Below, piece by piece: positions 40,705-50,105 of a DNA stretch of 64,000 nt. The stretch lies in contig FOBR01000007.1 in the NCBI GenBank assembly GCA_900109895.1, positions 141,513-205,512 of the forward strand, read 5' to 3'. Position 1 is the stretch's first letter, and each line of letters opens with the position of its first letter. The DNA is from a bacterium A37T11 (GTDB taxonomy: Bacteria > Bacteroidota > Bacteroidia > Sphingobacteriales > Sphingobacteriaceae). Made by a program: the position numbers and the translations under genes. Below the pieces are notes generated by a model that was not told where the DNA came from, did no database searches, and saw nothing but the letters and a program-made list of their open reading frames with translations.

Positions 40705-43173
40705 ATGAAGTATTGGTTTAATAAGAATGCTACTCACTTTGCCATTATAGGAATATTTATTGCGATATGCTTTATCTATTTTACGCCAGCGTGGCAAGGG
40801 AAGGTGTTGATTCAGGGCGACGTTTTCAGGGCTGAGGCCGGGCAACAGGAAATTATGCATTTTATGGAAAAAGACGGTAAAGCACCGATATGGACCAACA
40901 GCATGTTTGGAGGGATGCCGGCTTACCTCATCTGGATAGAATTTCCGTCCAATGTGGCCACATATATTAGCCGTTATATGCGGGCTATATTTCCAAATAC
41001 CATCGACGTAATGATGTTGTATTTGTTGGGAGCGTATCTTTTGTTTAATTCCTTAGGATTGCGCCCATGGTTGGCTGCATTGGGTTCAGTGGCCTTAGCC
41101 TTTACTTCCTACAATTTTATTTATGTGGAGGCTGGGCATATAAACCAGGCATTTGCCATTTCGGTATTGCCCGCCATCATCGCCGGGATTATTTGGGCAT
41201 TCAGACAAAAATATTTGCTTGGAGCGGTCGTGCTGGCATTCGCTATGGCTCTGGAAATCCGTTTTAACCACATCCAGGTAACCTATTATCTATTTATTGC
41301 GGTCCTTGTTTTATTGGTGATTCAAGGCGTTTATGCCTATAAACAAAAAGCTTGGAGCCATTTCTTTAAAGCAGTTGGCTACTTGGCGGGGGCCACCGTG
41401 ATCGCCGTGGCTGTGAATGCAGGACTGCTGTGGACGACTTATGAGTATAGCCAGGAGTCTATAAGAGGCCATGCCAATCTAAAAACAGAGACCAAGTCTG
41501 CAGATGATAAAGGACTGGATAAGGAATACGCCTACCAGTGGAGCCAGGGTATTGGTGAAAACTTGACCTTTTTGATCCCAAACGCCTATGGGGGTGGAAA
41601 TACGGGAAATTTGGACGGAGACTCTAATTTTGCAAAGATTTTATTAAATAATGGGGTGCCTGCCGGACAAGCTGCGGACATTGCCAAAAATGCCCCTACG
41701 TATTGGGGAGCGAAACCATTTACCAGCGGGCCTTGGTATTTTGGGGCCATCGTTATTTTTTTATTCGTATTGGGGCTTTTTATTGTAAAGGGTCCCATTA
41801 AATGGTGGGTGGTTATCGCTGGTGTATTGTGCTTGTTCCTGTCATTTGGGAAAAACTTTCCGTTTATTTCGGACCTGTTTTTTGATTATTTTCCCATGTA
41901 TAACAAATTTCGGGCAGTAGAGTCTATACTGGTGATCGTGGCGATATTGGTGCCTATATTGGCCGTATTGGCGGTCGATGAGGTTCTCAAGGCTGACAAG
42001 AAAGACAAAAAGTTGGCCAAAAAACTGTTATATGCCTTGTACATCACGGGCGGCATCACTTTGCTGATCGCCCTACTGCCGGAGGTATTTCTGAGTTTCA
42101 GAAAAGGGGATGACGTGCAGCAATTTGTGCAGATGTTTGGGGTAAATCAGCAAGTAGCCAATGAGTTGGTGAATGCATTGGTAAAAGATCGGGTTGATTT
42201 GGCACGATCTGATGCGTTCCGCTCTTTTTTATTTGTGTTAATCGGATTTGCGAGCGTTTGGTTTTTGTATAAAGGAAAGTTAAAACCGGCCAGTGCTATC
42301 TGGATTTTAATAATTTTTGTTTTAATAGATATGTGGAGTGTAGACCGGCGCTTTTTAAACAAAAATAACTTTGTTGAAAAAAGCCGGCTAAAGGATGTAT
42401 CCGGATCTACGCCGCGTGAGGTAGACAATTTAATCCGGATGGATAAGGATCCGGACTACCGGGTATTGGATTTAACCTCAAACCCGTTTACCAATGCATC
42501 CACTTCCTATTTTCATCTTTCCATTGGGGGCTATCATGCGGCAAAGTTGATGCGTTATCAGGAACTCGTTGAAAGGCAATTTACCAATTCAGTGAACGAA
42601 GATGTGTTGGATATGCTTAATACGCGCTATGTGATCACCTCGGATAATAAAAACTCGCAGCGCATTCAAAAGCGCAGTTCAGCTGCAGGGAACGCCTGGT
42701 TTGTGGACAAGGTTACTTTTGTAAAAGACAATGAGGAGGAGATGAAGGCGATCAACAGCTTTGATCCCAATAAGGAGGCATTTATTAACCAGGAATTTAA
42801 ATCAGTGCTGAATGATAAACGCTTGGGACATCCGGGTAATTCCTCGATCCATTTAGTTAGTTACCGTCCAGACAACCTCAAATATGAGTATTCTGCACCG
42901 AATGATGTTATGGCTGTATTTTCAGAAATATGGTATGATAAAGGCTGGAAGGCATTTGTGGACGGCAAGCAAATTCCTTATGTGAGGGCTAATTATGTGT
43001 TGAGAGCGGCCCAGTTGCCTGGTGGTAACCATCAGGTGGAGTTTAAATTTGAGCCTTCATCCTATTATACCGGAGAAAAGATATCGCTGATTGCTTCCAT
43101 TTTATTAATACTCGCGCTTATTTTTGTGATTTGGCGGGAGAACAAGGAAAACAAGGTCAGCGTAAAAGCTTAA
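40705..43173 (+). CDS. YfhO-family membrane protein
   Basis: 822 residues with about a dozen hydrophobic helices (first at about 12-28) and a large extracytoplasmic loop and C-terminal domain. QGDVFRAEAGQQEIMHFMEK and NSMFGGMPAYLIW (about 38-75) are the YfhO-type GT-C-like acceptor region. In Gram-positives YfhO glycosylates lipoteichoic acid; in Bacteroidota the substrate is unknown. The last four bases overlap the convergent GT2 gene. Confidence 0.88.
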   Translation: MKYWFNKNATHFAIIGIFIAICFIYFTPAWQGKVLIQGDVFRAEAGQQEIMHFMEKDGKAPIWTNSMFGGMPAYLIWIEFPSNVATYISRYMRAIFPNTIDVMMLYLLGAYLLFNSLGLRPWLAALGSVALAFTSYNFIYVEAGHINQAFAISVLPAIIAGIIWAFRQKYLLGAVVLAFAMALEIRFNHIQVTYYLFIAVLVLLVIQGVYAYKQKAWSHFFKAVGYLAGATVIAVAVNAGLLWTTYEYSQESIRGHANLKTETKSADDKGLDKEYAYQWSQGIGENLTFLIPNAYGGGNTGNLDGDSNFAKILLNNGVPAGQAADIAKNAPTYWGAKPFTSGPWYFGAIVIFLFVLGLFIVKGPIKWWVVIAGVLCLFLSFGKNFPFISDLFFDYFPMYNKFRAVESILVIVAILVPILAVLAVDEVLKADKKDKKLAKKLLYALYITGGITLLIALLPEVFLSFRKGDDVQQFVQMFGVNQQVANELVNALVKDRVDLARSDAFRSFLFVLIGFASVWFLYKGKLKPASAIWILIIFVLIDMWSVDRRFLNKNNFVEKSRLKDVSGSTPREVDNLIRMDKDPDYRVLDLTSNPFTNASTSYFHLSIGGYHAAKLMRYQELVERQFTNSVNEDVLDMLNTRYVITSDNKNSQRIQKRSSAAGNAWFVDKVTFVKDNEEEMKAINSFDPNKEAFINQEFKSVLNDKRLGHPGNSSIHLVSYRPDNLKYEYSAPNDVMAVFSEIWYDKGWKAFVDGKQIPYVRANYVLRAAQLPGGNHQVEFKFEPSSYYTGEKISLIASILLILALIFVIWRENKENKVSVKA

Positions 43174-43922
43174 TCATTGGTTCGGCCATGCCGTAAATAA
43201 TAAGCGGCAAGTTTGATGGCAATAATGGCGTGGTTAATTAGGTTAGGCAAGAGGCCATAGTGCTTTGTAAAGATCTTGAATCGCTCCTGAAGGCTTTGCC
43301 AATGGCGTTTTTTTGATTCACCTCCTATGAGATACTTGGCTACATACTGCCTTGTATTGACAATAGAGGTCGCTTTTTTTGCGGCATTTATAATCCAGTC
43401 TATGTCAGCACTTAACTGATACCGTTCGTCATATTTGCCTGCGATCGCTCTTTTGACATAAATGGCCTGGTGGCTGATACTCATACCATATTTAAAACTT
43501 TGCCAGGTAAAAGTGTCGGGAGCCTGGTGCCTGCGACGGCCTTGACTTTGATGGTGGCTATCGATCATTTCAGTTTCACCATAATAGATGTCAGCTCCAG
43601 GTTGGCTGGAAAACACTTTTTCTACCGTATCCGGTGCGTATATCTCATCTCCGGAATTCATAAATAATAGGTAGTCACCAGTAGCCAGTGCCAACCCTTT
43701 ATTCATCGCGTCATAAATGCCATGGTCTTTTTCACTGATGAAATGATGGATGTGCTGGCGATATTTTTCAATAATGGGCAGCGTGCCGTCGGTTGAGGCC
43801 CCATCCACGATGATATATTCCAAATTTGGATAGGTTTGGTTGATAACAGATAACATGGTCCGTTCAATATCGGCTACGTTGTTGTAAACAATGGTTACGA
43901 TGCTAAGTTTAGGTTGCCACAT
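43170..43922 (-). CDS. Glycosyltransferase family 2
   Basis: 250 residues. GT-A fold: LSIVTIVYNNVADIERTM (6-23), the nucleotide-binding YIIVDGASTDGT (about 37-48), and NSGDEIYAPDT (about 90-100) with a D-x-D-like group. It should transfer a sugar from a nucleotide donor. It lies downstream of the RES/Xre pair on the minus strand, separated from the RES gene by 2 bp. Confidence 0.9.
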   Translation of the reverse strand: MWQPKLSIVTIVYNNVADIERTMLSVINQTYPNLEYIIVDGASTDGTLPIIEKYRQHIHHFISEKDHGIYDAMNKGLALATGDYLLFMNSGDEIYAPDTVEKVFSSQPGADIYYGETEMIDSHHQSQGRRRHQAPDTFTWQSFKYGMSISHQAIYVKRAIAGKYDERYQLSADIDWIINAAKKATSIVNTRQYVAKYLIGGESKKRHWQSLQERFKIFTKHYGLLPNLINHAIIAIKLAAYYLRHGRTND

Positions 43923-43924
43923 GT

Positions 43925-44383
43925 TTAAAGGATACGCTTATCAAAGGTAAAGGGCAGAACCCGGTCCATTTTAATTTTACTACTGTCAGGGTGTCTTGGA
44001 TTAATCAGATAATTATATTCGGTTTGTATAATGGCACTGGGCACTTTTAGGATGGCCGTATTGTTTTGTTGCAGCCATTGGTCTCCTAACTGCTGGGTAA
44101 CGGCATACTGTTTTTGGTCAAACCATGTATCCGATAGCTCGTGCAGTTCTTTTTCTGTGTAAACAGCCATTTTTAGTTTATCAGGGATGCTGAATACCGT
44201 GATGGAAAAGGAGTCGTTGATCATCACCACTCCTGAACGATGGGCCAGATTCTCCAAACAAGCTAAGGCAATAGAACCGGCTGTGTAAACCATAAAGGTA
44301 CCTTTTCCATTCCATCGTGCAGGGCGCCCGGATGCTTTTAAGGATCCGGCATAAGGCGTTAAGGTAATGCGGAATATTTCCAT
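43925..44383 (-). CDS. RES-domain toxin (NAD+ phosphorylase-type)
   Basis: 152 residues, full RES domain: R-I-T-L (start), SGRPARWNGKGTFMVYTAGS (about 18-37, with the key R and Y), E43 in CLENLAH, and the C-terminal NYLINPRHPD (about 122-131) with S-K-I following. RES toxins degrade NAD+. It is 6 bp after the Xre-type antitoxin gene, an intact toxin-antitoxin pair embedded in a cell-surface glycan region. Confidence 0.9.
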   Translation of the reverse strand: MEIFRITLTPYAGSLKASGRPARWNGKGTFMVYTAGSIALACLENLAHRSGVVMINDSFSITVFSIPDKLKMAVYTEKELHELSDTWFDQKQYAVTQQLGDQWLQQNNTAILKVPSAIIQTEYNYLINPRHPDSSKIKMDRVLPFTFDKRIL

Positions 44384-44389
44384 GCAGCG

Positions 44390-44857
44390 TTAAGCAAGGG
44401 CACCAAAAGCTATGCGGGAAAGTTCATCCATGACGCACTCGATGCCAATAATGGAATCCAGTAAATTGACAGGCTTTTCATGGAGGCCTACATTGGGTAA
44501 ATTTAACCACATACGAAAATTATTGAGGTCAGAAAAGACTTCAATACCCTTGTCAAAAAGTTCAAAAAGCTGTAACAGGTGCTCACTAATGCCGATATCT
44601 AAGGATTTGCTGTCGCGAATATAGGAACGAAGGGTTTTGTCTGAGATGTTAAGCAAACGGGCAACATCTTCACGGGTGCCATTAAACATGCTGATAAAAT
44701 CAGTGAGGGCTTTGGTTTCAAGGCCGGCACGAATGAAGCGCAATTTGACGTCAGGATGGCCATAACTGTCCTGGTAACGGCTAATGGCACCATAGGCAAC
44801 AGCTGCATCGGCAACGTGCTGGCTGTCTTTGATTGCTGGATATTTTTTTGCTTTCAT
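44390..44857 (-). CDS. Xre/MbcA/ParS-type antitoxin
   Basis: 155 residues. XRE-like HTH (about 55-85, REDVARLLNISDKTLRSYI) and the C-terminal ParS/MbcA toxin-binding domain (FNGTREDV..., LNLPNVGLHEKPVNLLDS, about 117-134). It neutralises the RES toxin and probably represses the operon through the inverted repeat upstream. Confidence 0.9.
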   Translation of the reverse strand: MKAKKYPAIKDSQHVADAAVAYGAISRYQDSYGHPDVKLRFIRAGLETKALTDFISMFNGTREDVARLLNISDKTLRSYIRDSKSLDIGISEHLLQLFELFDKGIEVFSDLNNFRMWLNLPNVGLHEKPVNLLDSIIGIECVMDELSRIAFGALA

Positions 44858-44873
44858 GTTTTTTCCTTTCCTA

Positions 44874-44906
44874 CAAAGGTAAATATTTCCGAAATAAATC
44901 GGAAAT
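44874..44906 (-). promoter_or_regulatory. Promoter and operator of the RES/Xre operon
   Basis: CAAAGGTA (44874-44881) reads TACCTTTG on the minus strand, 13 nt before the likely start of translation. Directly upstream (in minus direction) is a perfect 8-bp inverted repeat ATTTCCGA/TCGGAAAT (44885-44892 and 44899-44906) with a 6-bp spacer, placed between the -7 and -33 positions. It is a strong candidate binding site for the antitoxin. Confidence 0.7.
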
Positions 44907-44934
44907 TTTTCTTAAAAAAGTAATGGAAAGGATA

Positions 44935-45864
44935 TTATTTTTTAGGAAAGTTCTGATTAATTCGGTGAAATAGATTGATCAAAAACTTTTTGCCGCGTTT
45001 ATACAGGTTTCCTTTTCGGTGTTTAAAGAAATGGGTCAGGGCGAGTAAAGCCTGCTGATTTTCAAGTACGATATCTGGAAAATAGGTAACCGGTTCTTTT
45101 GAAGGGGTAATTTGGTAGGTGTTTTCTATAATGGAATGTACGCCGGTGCCGTCATGCCCAATGTTTTCGATCAATGATTTTGCCGGCCAGAGCACAAGGC
45201 CATCTTTTAAAAATACGGAGGCATACCAGCGGATGGCCCAGGATTTGTTTTTTCCTGCTTTATAGTCATTTAATTGTTTCCAATAATTCATGCTACTGTT
45301 GATGGAAAAATCAACGATTTTTTGCTTGTTGAACTGCGGATACAAACGGGTAACATCCGGTTCAAAATGTATCCAGGCTCTTTTCCAGGTAGCCCAGCCC
45401 CAGCTATTAATGGCCCGGAAAAAAAAGGATTCCGGAAGCGTTTCGGCATGCTTTACCGGAAACATATAGCCGCTGATCTGCATGACCTTTTCTTCTTGTT
45501 GGTAGCGTTCAAGGGCATTATTAAAATAAGTAAGGGTATGCGGGGAAGATAATAGATCGTCTTCGAACACAATAACCTTTCCATAGGCATTCACCACTTC
45601 GGTTACCCCCTGAATGATGGAATTGGCCAGGCCAAGGTTGGTTTTTTGCTGGATGACTTTAACCGATTTGAATCCGGAAATATGCTGGATAACTTCACGG
45701 GTTTCTGCTACAGCTTTTTCTTCCAGTGGTCCGGCGGCAGCGTCTGCATAAACAAAAAGTCTGCTCTCATCTGCCAACAGGTTTTGTTGTAGAAATTTGA
45801 GGGTACGACGTGTATGTTCAGGCCGGTTATACACAAATAAGACAATGGGGGCCGGATTTTGCAT
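44935..45864 (-). CDS. Glycosyltransferase, GT2/GNT-I-like
   Basis: 309 residues. N-terminal strand PIVLFVYNRPEHTRRTLKFL (5-24), the DxD-like FEDDLLSSPHTLTYF (about 98-112) and NSWGWATWKRAWIHF (about 152-166) mark the family of sugar transferases that act on surface glycans. No membrane helix. It is 12 bp downstream of the ROK gene. Confidence 0.85.
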   Translation of the reverse strand: MQNPAPIVLFVYNRPEHTRRTLKFLQQNLLADESRLFVYADAAAGPLEEKAVAETREVIQHISGFKSVKVIQQKTNLGLANSIIQGVTEVVNAYGKVIVFEDDLLSSPHTLTYFNNALERYQQEEKVMQISGYMFPVKHAETLPESFFFRAINSWGWATWKRAWIHFEPDVTRLYPQFNKQKIVDFSINSSMNYWKQLNDYKAGKNKSWAIRWYASVFLKDGLVLWPAKSLIENIGHDGTGVHSIIENTYQITPSKEPVTYFPDIVLENQQALLALTHFFKHRKGNLYKRGKKFLINLFHRINQNFPKK

Positions 45865-45876
45865 AGCTTAGCAGGT

Positions 45877-46764
45877 TCAGGAAGCTGACTTATTCAAGTG
45901 GCAGGAGGCTCCGCCAATGAGCATGGCATCTTCCCCAAGGGCGGACGGTACTATCTGGATATTTTGTAACAAGGCTTGCAGGTTTTGCAGGGTTTGAGGG
46001 ATGAACTGATTCCATGCATTGGCAATATTGCCTCCTATCACAATCACTTCCGGTTGATGCTTATGGACAAACTGTTCAAGGAACCAACTAAAGTCATCGG
46101 CAAATACCTGCATGGCTTGCCGGGCAAGCGGATTGCTATCATATTGGTCAGTAACAGCTCTGGCATCGTCCACCCGTTCACCACTTAGTTCATAATAGGC
46201 ACGCACAATGCCCCTTGTAGAAACAAACTCTTCTATTTTTTCGCCTTTATAAGGGAGGACGCTCAGTTCGGCATCTGCTGTGATACCATCATAGCTATAA
46301 GATGAACCTAGCCCAGTTCCGAGCGTAATGCCAATAGCCCGATTAAAACCTTTTGCGGCTCCTCCTATCAGCTCGCCCGCCAGATAAGCTTCTGCATCAT
46401 TCCGGAAGCAGATAGCGGAGGGCGCCATGCTTAATCTTTTTGCCAGTTCTTCCCGAATATTTACCAGATAAAGGGCTTCATATTTATCAAATCCGGTGAT
46501 CAGGCTGATACCTTCTTTATAGTTAAACGGCCCCGGCATGGCAATGCCGATCTGATCGAAACTATCCGGAAATTTATTTGCTATTTCCAAAATGGCACCG
46601 GCCCAGGTACCAAGGATAACATCGGCAGTTGCATTCCGGTCAACCCGTTTTCGTATAAATGTAGCAGGTATGACTGCGGATATTTTTAAATCTACCAGAG
46701 CCGCCGTGATGTGCGACCCGCCAATATCGACTCCTAATACATTAGTTGAAGTGCTGTTGTTCAT
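45877..46764 (-). CDS. ROK-family sugar kinase
   Basis: From ATG 46764 (MNNSTSTNVLGVDIGGSHI) the protein has 295 residues; ATG 46794 is less likely. Motifs: phosphate-binding VLGVDIGGSHI (9-19), CFRNDAEAYLAGE (about 118-130), GITLGTGLGSSY (about 140-151). The Cys-rich zinc motif of ROK regulators is absent and there is no HTH, so it is likely a glucokinase-type hexose kinase. Confidence 0.88.
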   Translation of the reverse strand: MNNSTSTNVLGVDIGGSHITAALVDLKISAVIPATFIRKRVDRNATADVILGTWAGAILEIANKFPDSFDQIGIAMPGPFNYKEGISLITGFDKYEALYLVNIREELAKRLSMAPSAICFRNDAEAYLAGELIGGAAKGFNRAIGITLGTGLGSSYSYDGITADAELSVLPYKGEKIEEFVSTRGIVRAYYELSGERVDDARAVTDQYDSNPLARQAMQVFADDFSWFLEQFVHKHQPEVIVIGGNIANAWNQFIPQTLQNLQALLQNIQIVPSALGEDAMLIGGASCHLNKSAS

Positions 46765-46807
46765 GACTGCAAAGTAACTAAAATTCACAAACAACAGCGT
46801 TTCCTTG

Positions 46808-49534
46808 CTACGCTTTTTTCAAAAAATCGCGCAGTACATACTGAAGGATGCCTCCATGGCGGTAATATTCGATCTCGATGGCCGAGTCAAAACGTACCTT
46901 TGCCTCAAAAATGATTTGTTCACCAGATTTTTTGGTAGCAGTTACGTGAAGCAGCTTATGGGGCGTCAAATCATTGGCCAATCCAGTGATCTCATACGTT
47001 TCAGTACCTTCGAGCCCTAGTGACAATGCGTTTTCACCCACAGGAAATTCCAATGGGGCTACGCCCATTCCAACCAGGTTGCTGCGGTGAATCCGTTCAA
47101 AGCTTTCAGCAATAACGGCTTTTACGCCTAAAAGATTAGTACCCTTGGCGGCCCAGTCTCTCGAAGATCCGCTGCCATATTCTTTTCCTGCCAAAATGAC
47201 AAGCGGTGTATGATCTGCGGCATACCTCATGGCAGCATCATAGACACTCAACGTTTCGCCGGTTGGGAAGTACGTGGTATATCCACCTTCTTTATCCGTA
47301 ATTTTGTTGCGGATACGTACATTGGCGAAGGTGCCTCGCATCATCACTTCATGATTTCCCCGGCGTGATCCGTAAGAATTAAAATCTTTTGGATCTACTC
47401 CAAGTGATAGGAGATATTTGCCCGCCGCACTATCAGCTTTAAACGAACCCGCTGGTGAGATATGGTCTGTCGTGACTGAGTCTCCCAACGAAAGTAATAC
47501 TTTGGCGCCCTTAATATCTTGTATAGGAAGCGGGTGCTCACTGATGTTTTGAAAGAAAGGTGCTTCACGCACATAGGTTGAATCAGCACTCCAGACAAAA
47601 TCTTGTCCGGTAGGTGCTGCAAGCCCTTGCCAGGCGCTGTCGCCATCGAAGATAACGCCATAGATATCTGCAAAATCCTGCTGACGCATACACTGTGCAA
47701 TGGTGTCGTTGATCTCTTGTTGGCTGGGCCAAATATCACGCAGGTATACGGGGTTGCCATTAGGATCGTAGTCAAGCGGATCATTCAGCAAATCCACATC
47801 GATCCTCCCGGTGATGGCGTAGGCCACAACCAACATGGGCGACATCAGAAAGTTCATTTTAACCTGCGGATGTACCCGTGCTTCAAAATTGCGGTTGCCG
47901 GATAGCACAGATGCAACTACCAGGTCACCTTTTTCCACCGCCTCGGCGATATGGGCCGGTAAAGGGCCGCTGTTGCCAATACAGGATGTACATCCGTAGC
48001 CTACGGTATGAAAACGCATTGCTTCCAGGTCTTCCAGCAAATTGGCACGTTTAAGATATTCGGTCACGACTTTTGACCCGGGCGCCAAGCTTGTCTTGAC
48101 CCACGACTTTGTCCGGAGACCGCGCTCTATCGCTTTGCGTGCTACCAGGCCGGCTCCTACCATAACAGCAGGGTTTGAGGTATTTGTACAGCTGGTGATG
48201 GCGGCAATGACAATGCTGCCATCACCCAGAATGTATTCCTCGTTTTTTACTTTGATGCGTACCGAGCGCATACTGTCTGTTTCGACAGCTACTTCGCTGC
48301 CGTGATCCAGCGATTCGTAGGTGAAAGCGGTACCTGAACCACCTTCTGAAAGCCAGGCCTGTTCCTGGCGCTTTTTAACAGGTAAATAATTCCGGCTGTA
48401 TTCCTTGCTTAACAACACAGAGAATTTATCATGCAGCTCTTTAACCAAAATTTTGTCTTGCGGACGTTTTGGACCCGAAACGGTGGGCTCTAAGGTGGCC
48501 AGATGGAGTTCCAGGACATCCGAGTAGATGATGCTATCCTCGCCAGTACGCCATAGCAGGTTTTCCTTGCAATATTCCTCCACCAGTTTGATCTGATCAG
48601 GCGAACGGTTAGTACGCTGCATATAATCAAGCGTTTGATGGTCGATAGGGAAGTAAGTTACCGTACAGCCAAACTCGGGCGACATATTGGAAATGGTAGC
48701 CCGGTCAGTTACGGTAAGATGGTCAAGTCCATCGCCAAATACTTCTACAAATTTTCCAACGACTTTATAATCCCGTAACAGTTTAGTGATCGCTAAAACC
48801 ATATCTGTGGCAGTAGATCCTTCCGGGATACGTCCGGTTAATTTCAGCCCGACTACTTGCGGGCAGGTGAAATAAATAGGCTGACCTAACATGGCGGCTT
48901 CAGCCTCAATACCGCCCACGCCCCAAGCTACTACCCCGATGCCATTAACCATGGGCGTGTGTGAGTCTGTGCCTACCAGGCTGTCTGGAAAAGCCCATCC
49001 ATCACGTTCAATGACCCCTTTAGCCAGATATTCCAGGTTCACTTGGTGGCAAATACCCATACCCGGGGGCACCACGGTAAAATTATCTAAACCCTGCTGT
49101 CCCCATTTTAACAGTTCATAACGTTCAGTATTGCGCTCGTATTCCAAATCAACGTTGTTTTGATACGCATAATCGGTTCCAAAAAAGTCCACCTGAACGG
49201 AGTGGTCTATAACAAGATCTACCGGGATGGCCGGATTGATTCGACTGCCATCTTTCCCTTTTCGGATCACTTCCGCACGGAGCGAGGCCATGTCTACCAC
49301 GCCTGGAACGCCGGTAAAATCCTGCATCAGAACACGTGCAGGTTTAAACGGAATTTCTTTATCGGTCCCCGCTGGCTCCCAGTTGATCAGCGTATCAAGA
49401 TGTTCATCGGTGATGGCAAATCCATCATGGTTACGAAGTACATTTTCTAAAAGGATGCGGATGGAAAAAGGAAGTTTTTCAATGGATTTTCCCTCATCCT
49501 GGAGTTTTCGCAACGAAGCTATTTTCTGGTCCAT
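46808..49534 (-). CDS. acnA: Aconitate hydratase A
   Basis: 908 residues, full length. Motifs: SLVGTDSHTPMVNGIGVVAWG (about 168-188), SCTNTSNPAVMVGAGLV with iron-sulfur cysteine near 448, GYGCTSCIGNSGPLP with the two further cysteines near 511 and 514, and KEYGSGSSRDWAAKGT (about 776-791). It converts citrate to isocitrate in the TCA cycle and may bind RNA when the cluster is lost. Confidence 0.96.
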   Translation of the reverse strand: MDQKIASLRKLQDEGKSIEKLPFSIRILLENVLRNHDGFAITDEHLDTLINWEPAGTDKEIPFKPARVLMQDFTGVPGVVDMASLRAEVIRKGKDGSRINPAIPVDLVIDHSVQVDFFGTDYAYQNNVDLEYERNTERYELLKWGQQGLDNFTVVPPGMGICHQVNLEYLAKGVIERDGWAFPDSLVGTDSHTPMVNGIGVVAWGVGGIEAEAAMLGQPIYFTCPQVVGLKLTGRIPEGSTATDMVLAITKLLRDYKVVGKFVEVFGDGLDHLTVTDRATISNMSPEFGCTVTYFPIDHQTLDYMQRTNRSPDQIKLVEEYCKENLLWRTGEDSIIYSDVLELHLATLEPTVSGPKRPQDKILVKELHDKFSVLLSKEYSRNYLPVKKRQEQAWLSEGGSGTAFTYESLDHGSEVAVETDSMRSVRIKVKNEEYILGDGSIVIAAITSCTNTSNPAVMVGAGLVARKAIERGLRTKSWVKTSLAPGSKVVTEYLKRANLLEDLEAMRFHTVGYGCTSCIGNSGPLPAHIAEAVEKGDLVVASVLSGNRNFEARVHPQVKMNFLMSPMLVVAYAITGRIDVDLLNDPLDYDPNGNPVYLRDIWPSQQEINDTIAQCMRQQDFADIYGVIFDGDSAWQGLAAPTGQDFVWSADSTYVREAPFFQNISEHPLPIQDIKGAKVLLSLGDSVTTDHISPAGSFKADSAAGKYLLSLGVDPKDFNSYGSRRGNHEVMMRGTFANVRIRNKITDKEGGYTTYFPTGETLSVYDAAMRYAADHTPLVILAGKEYGSGSSRDWAAKGTNLLGVKAVIAESFERIHRSNLVGMGVAPLEFPVGENALSLGLEGTETYEITGLANDLTPHKLLHVTATKKSGEQIIFEAKVRFDSAIEIEYYRHGGILQYVLRDFLKKA

Positions 49535-49678
49535 AGTCTGTTTAGTTTATGTATAAGAGCAGGCAACCACTACATTAAAATTAGTTTGTCTGCTAACATA
49601 CGGTTTACAAGTTTACCTATTTCTAGGTGAATATCCAATCAATGCACCGTCATAAAATGAGGACCACTGTAACTGATA

Positions 49679-49885
49679 TTATTCAGGAAGCACTTCAATG
49701 CTAAATCCGGCATTATGAACGGAGTTAATCACATCTTCCATTGATACACTCGGTTCCGCAACAAATAACACCTTATCCGGATTGTTAATATCAACCTTCC
49801 ATTGTCCCTGACCAGCAGTTTCGTTCAAAAAAGGGGTTACTTTAGCTAAGCACCCGCTGCAATTGATGTTTGTTTTAAATTTCAT
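49679..49885 (-). CDS. Heavy-metal-associated domain protein (copper chaperone)
   Basis: 68 residues, a single HMA fold. The motif NINCSGCLAKV (7-17) provides C9 and C12. Binds one Cu(I) and could deliver it to the CopA ATPase encoded upstream. It is 66 bp downstream of the short frame below. Confidence 0.85.
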   Translation of the reverse strand: MKFKTNINCSGCLAKVTPFLNETAGQGQWKVDINNPDKVLFVAEPSVSMEDVINSVHNAGFSIEVLPE

Positions 49886-49951
49886 GATTAATGATTTACG
49901 ATTTACGATTTTCGAATTTTTATTAAATGAATAACATTTCTTACATCAGGT

Positions 49952-50101
49952 TTAAAATTTTGCCCTTTTTAAAAAATCTGATTGTTCCGGCAGCGGCATC
50001 AGGAAAACCGCTTCGCCCCGATATTTCGGGGCGAAATGGTGTTCCGTAGCCGCAGAGGGACAATCAGATTTTTTACAATTACCACAAACTTTTTTTCTCA
50101 T
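49952..50101 (-). CDS. Possible small Cys-rich protein, doubtful
   Basis: 49 codons from ATG 50101, 4 bp after the copA stop: MRKKVCGNCKKSDCPSAA then a basic stretch. CxxC...C (C6, C9, C14) fits a metal-binding peptide. However most of the frame falls in the large palindrome 49971-50074, so the frame may be accidental. Confidence 0.35.
   Translation of the reverse strand: MRKKVCGNCKKSDCPSAATEHHFAPKYRGEAVFLMPLPEQSDFLKRAKF
49971..50074. repeat. 104-bp imperfect palindrome downstream of copA
   Basis: Outer arms 49971-49988 (AAAAAATCTGATTGTTCC) and 50057-50074 (GGGACAATCAGATTTTTT) match at 17 of 18 positions as an inverted repeat. An inner perfect 10-bp stem (TTCGCCCCGA/TCGGGGCGAA, 50012-50021 and 50026-50035, loop TATT) is centred in it, and the middle arms are partly complementary. 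It could fold as one long hairpin in DNA or RNA. Confidence 0.75.
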
Positions 50102-50105
50102 TAAA

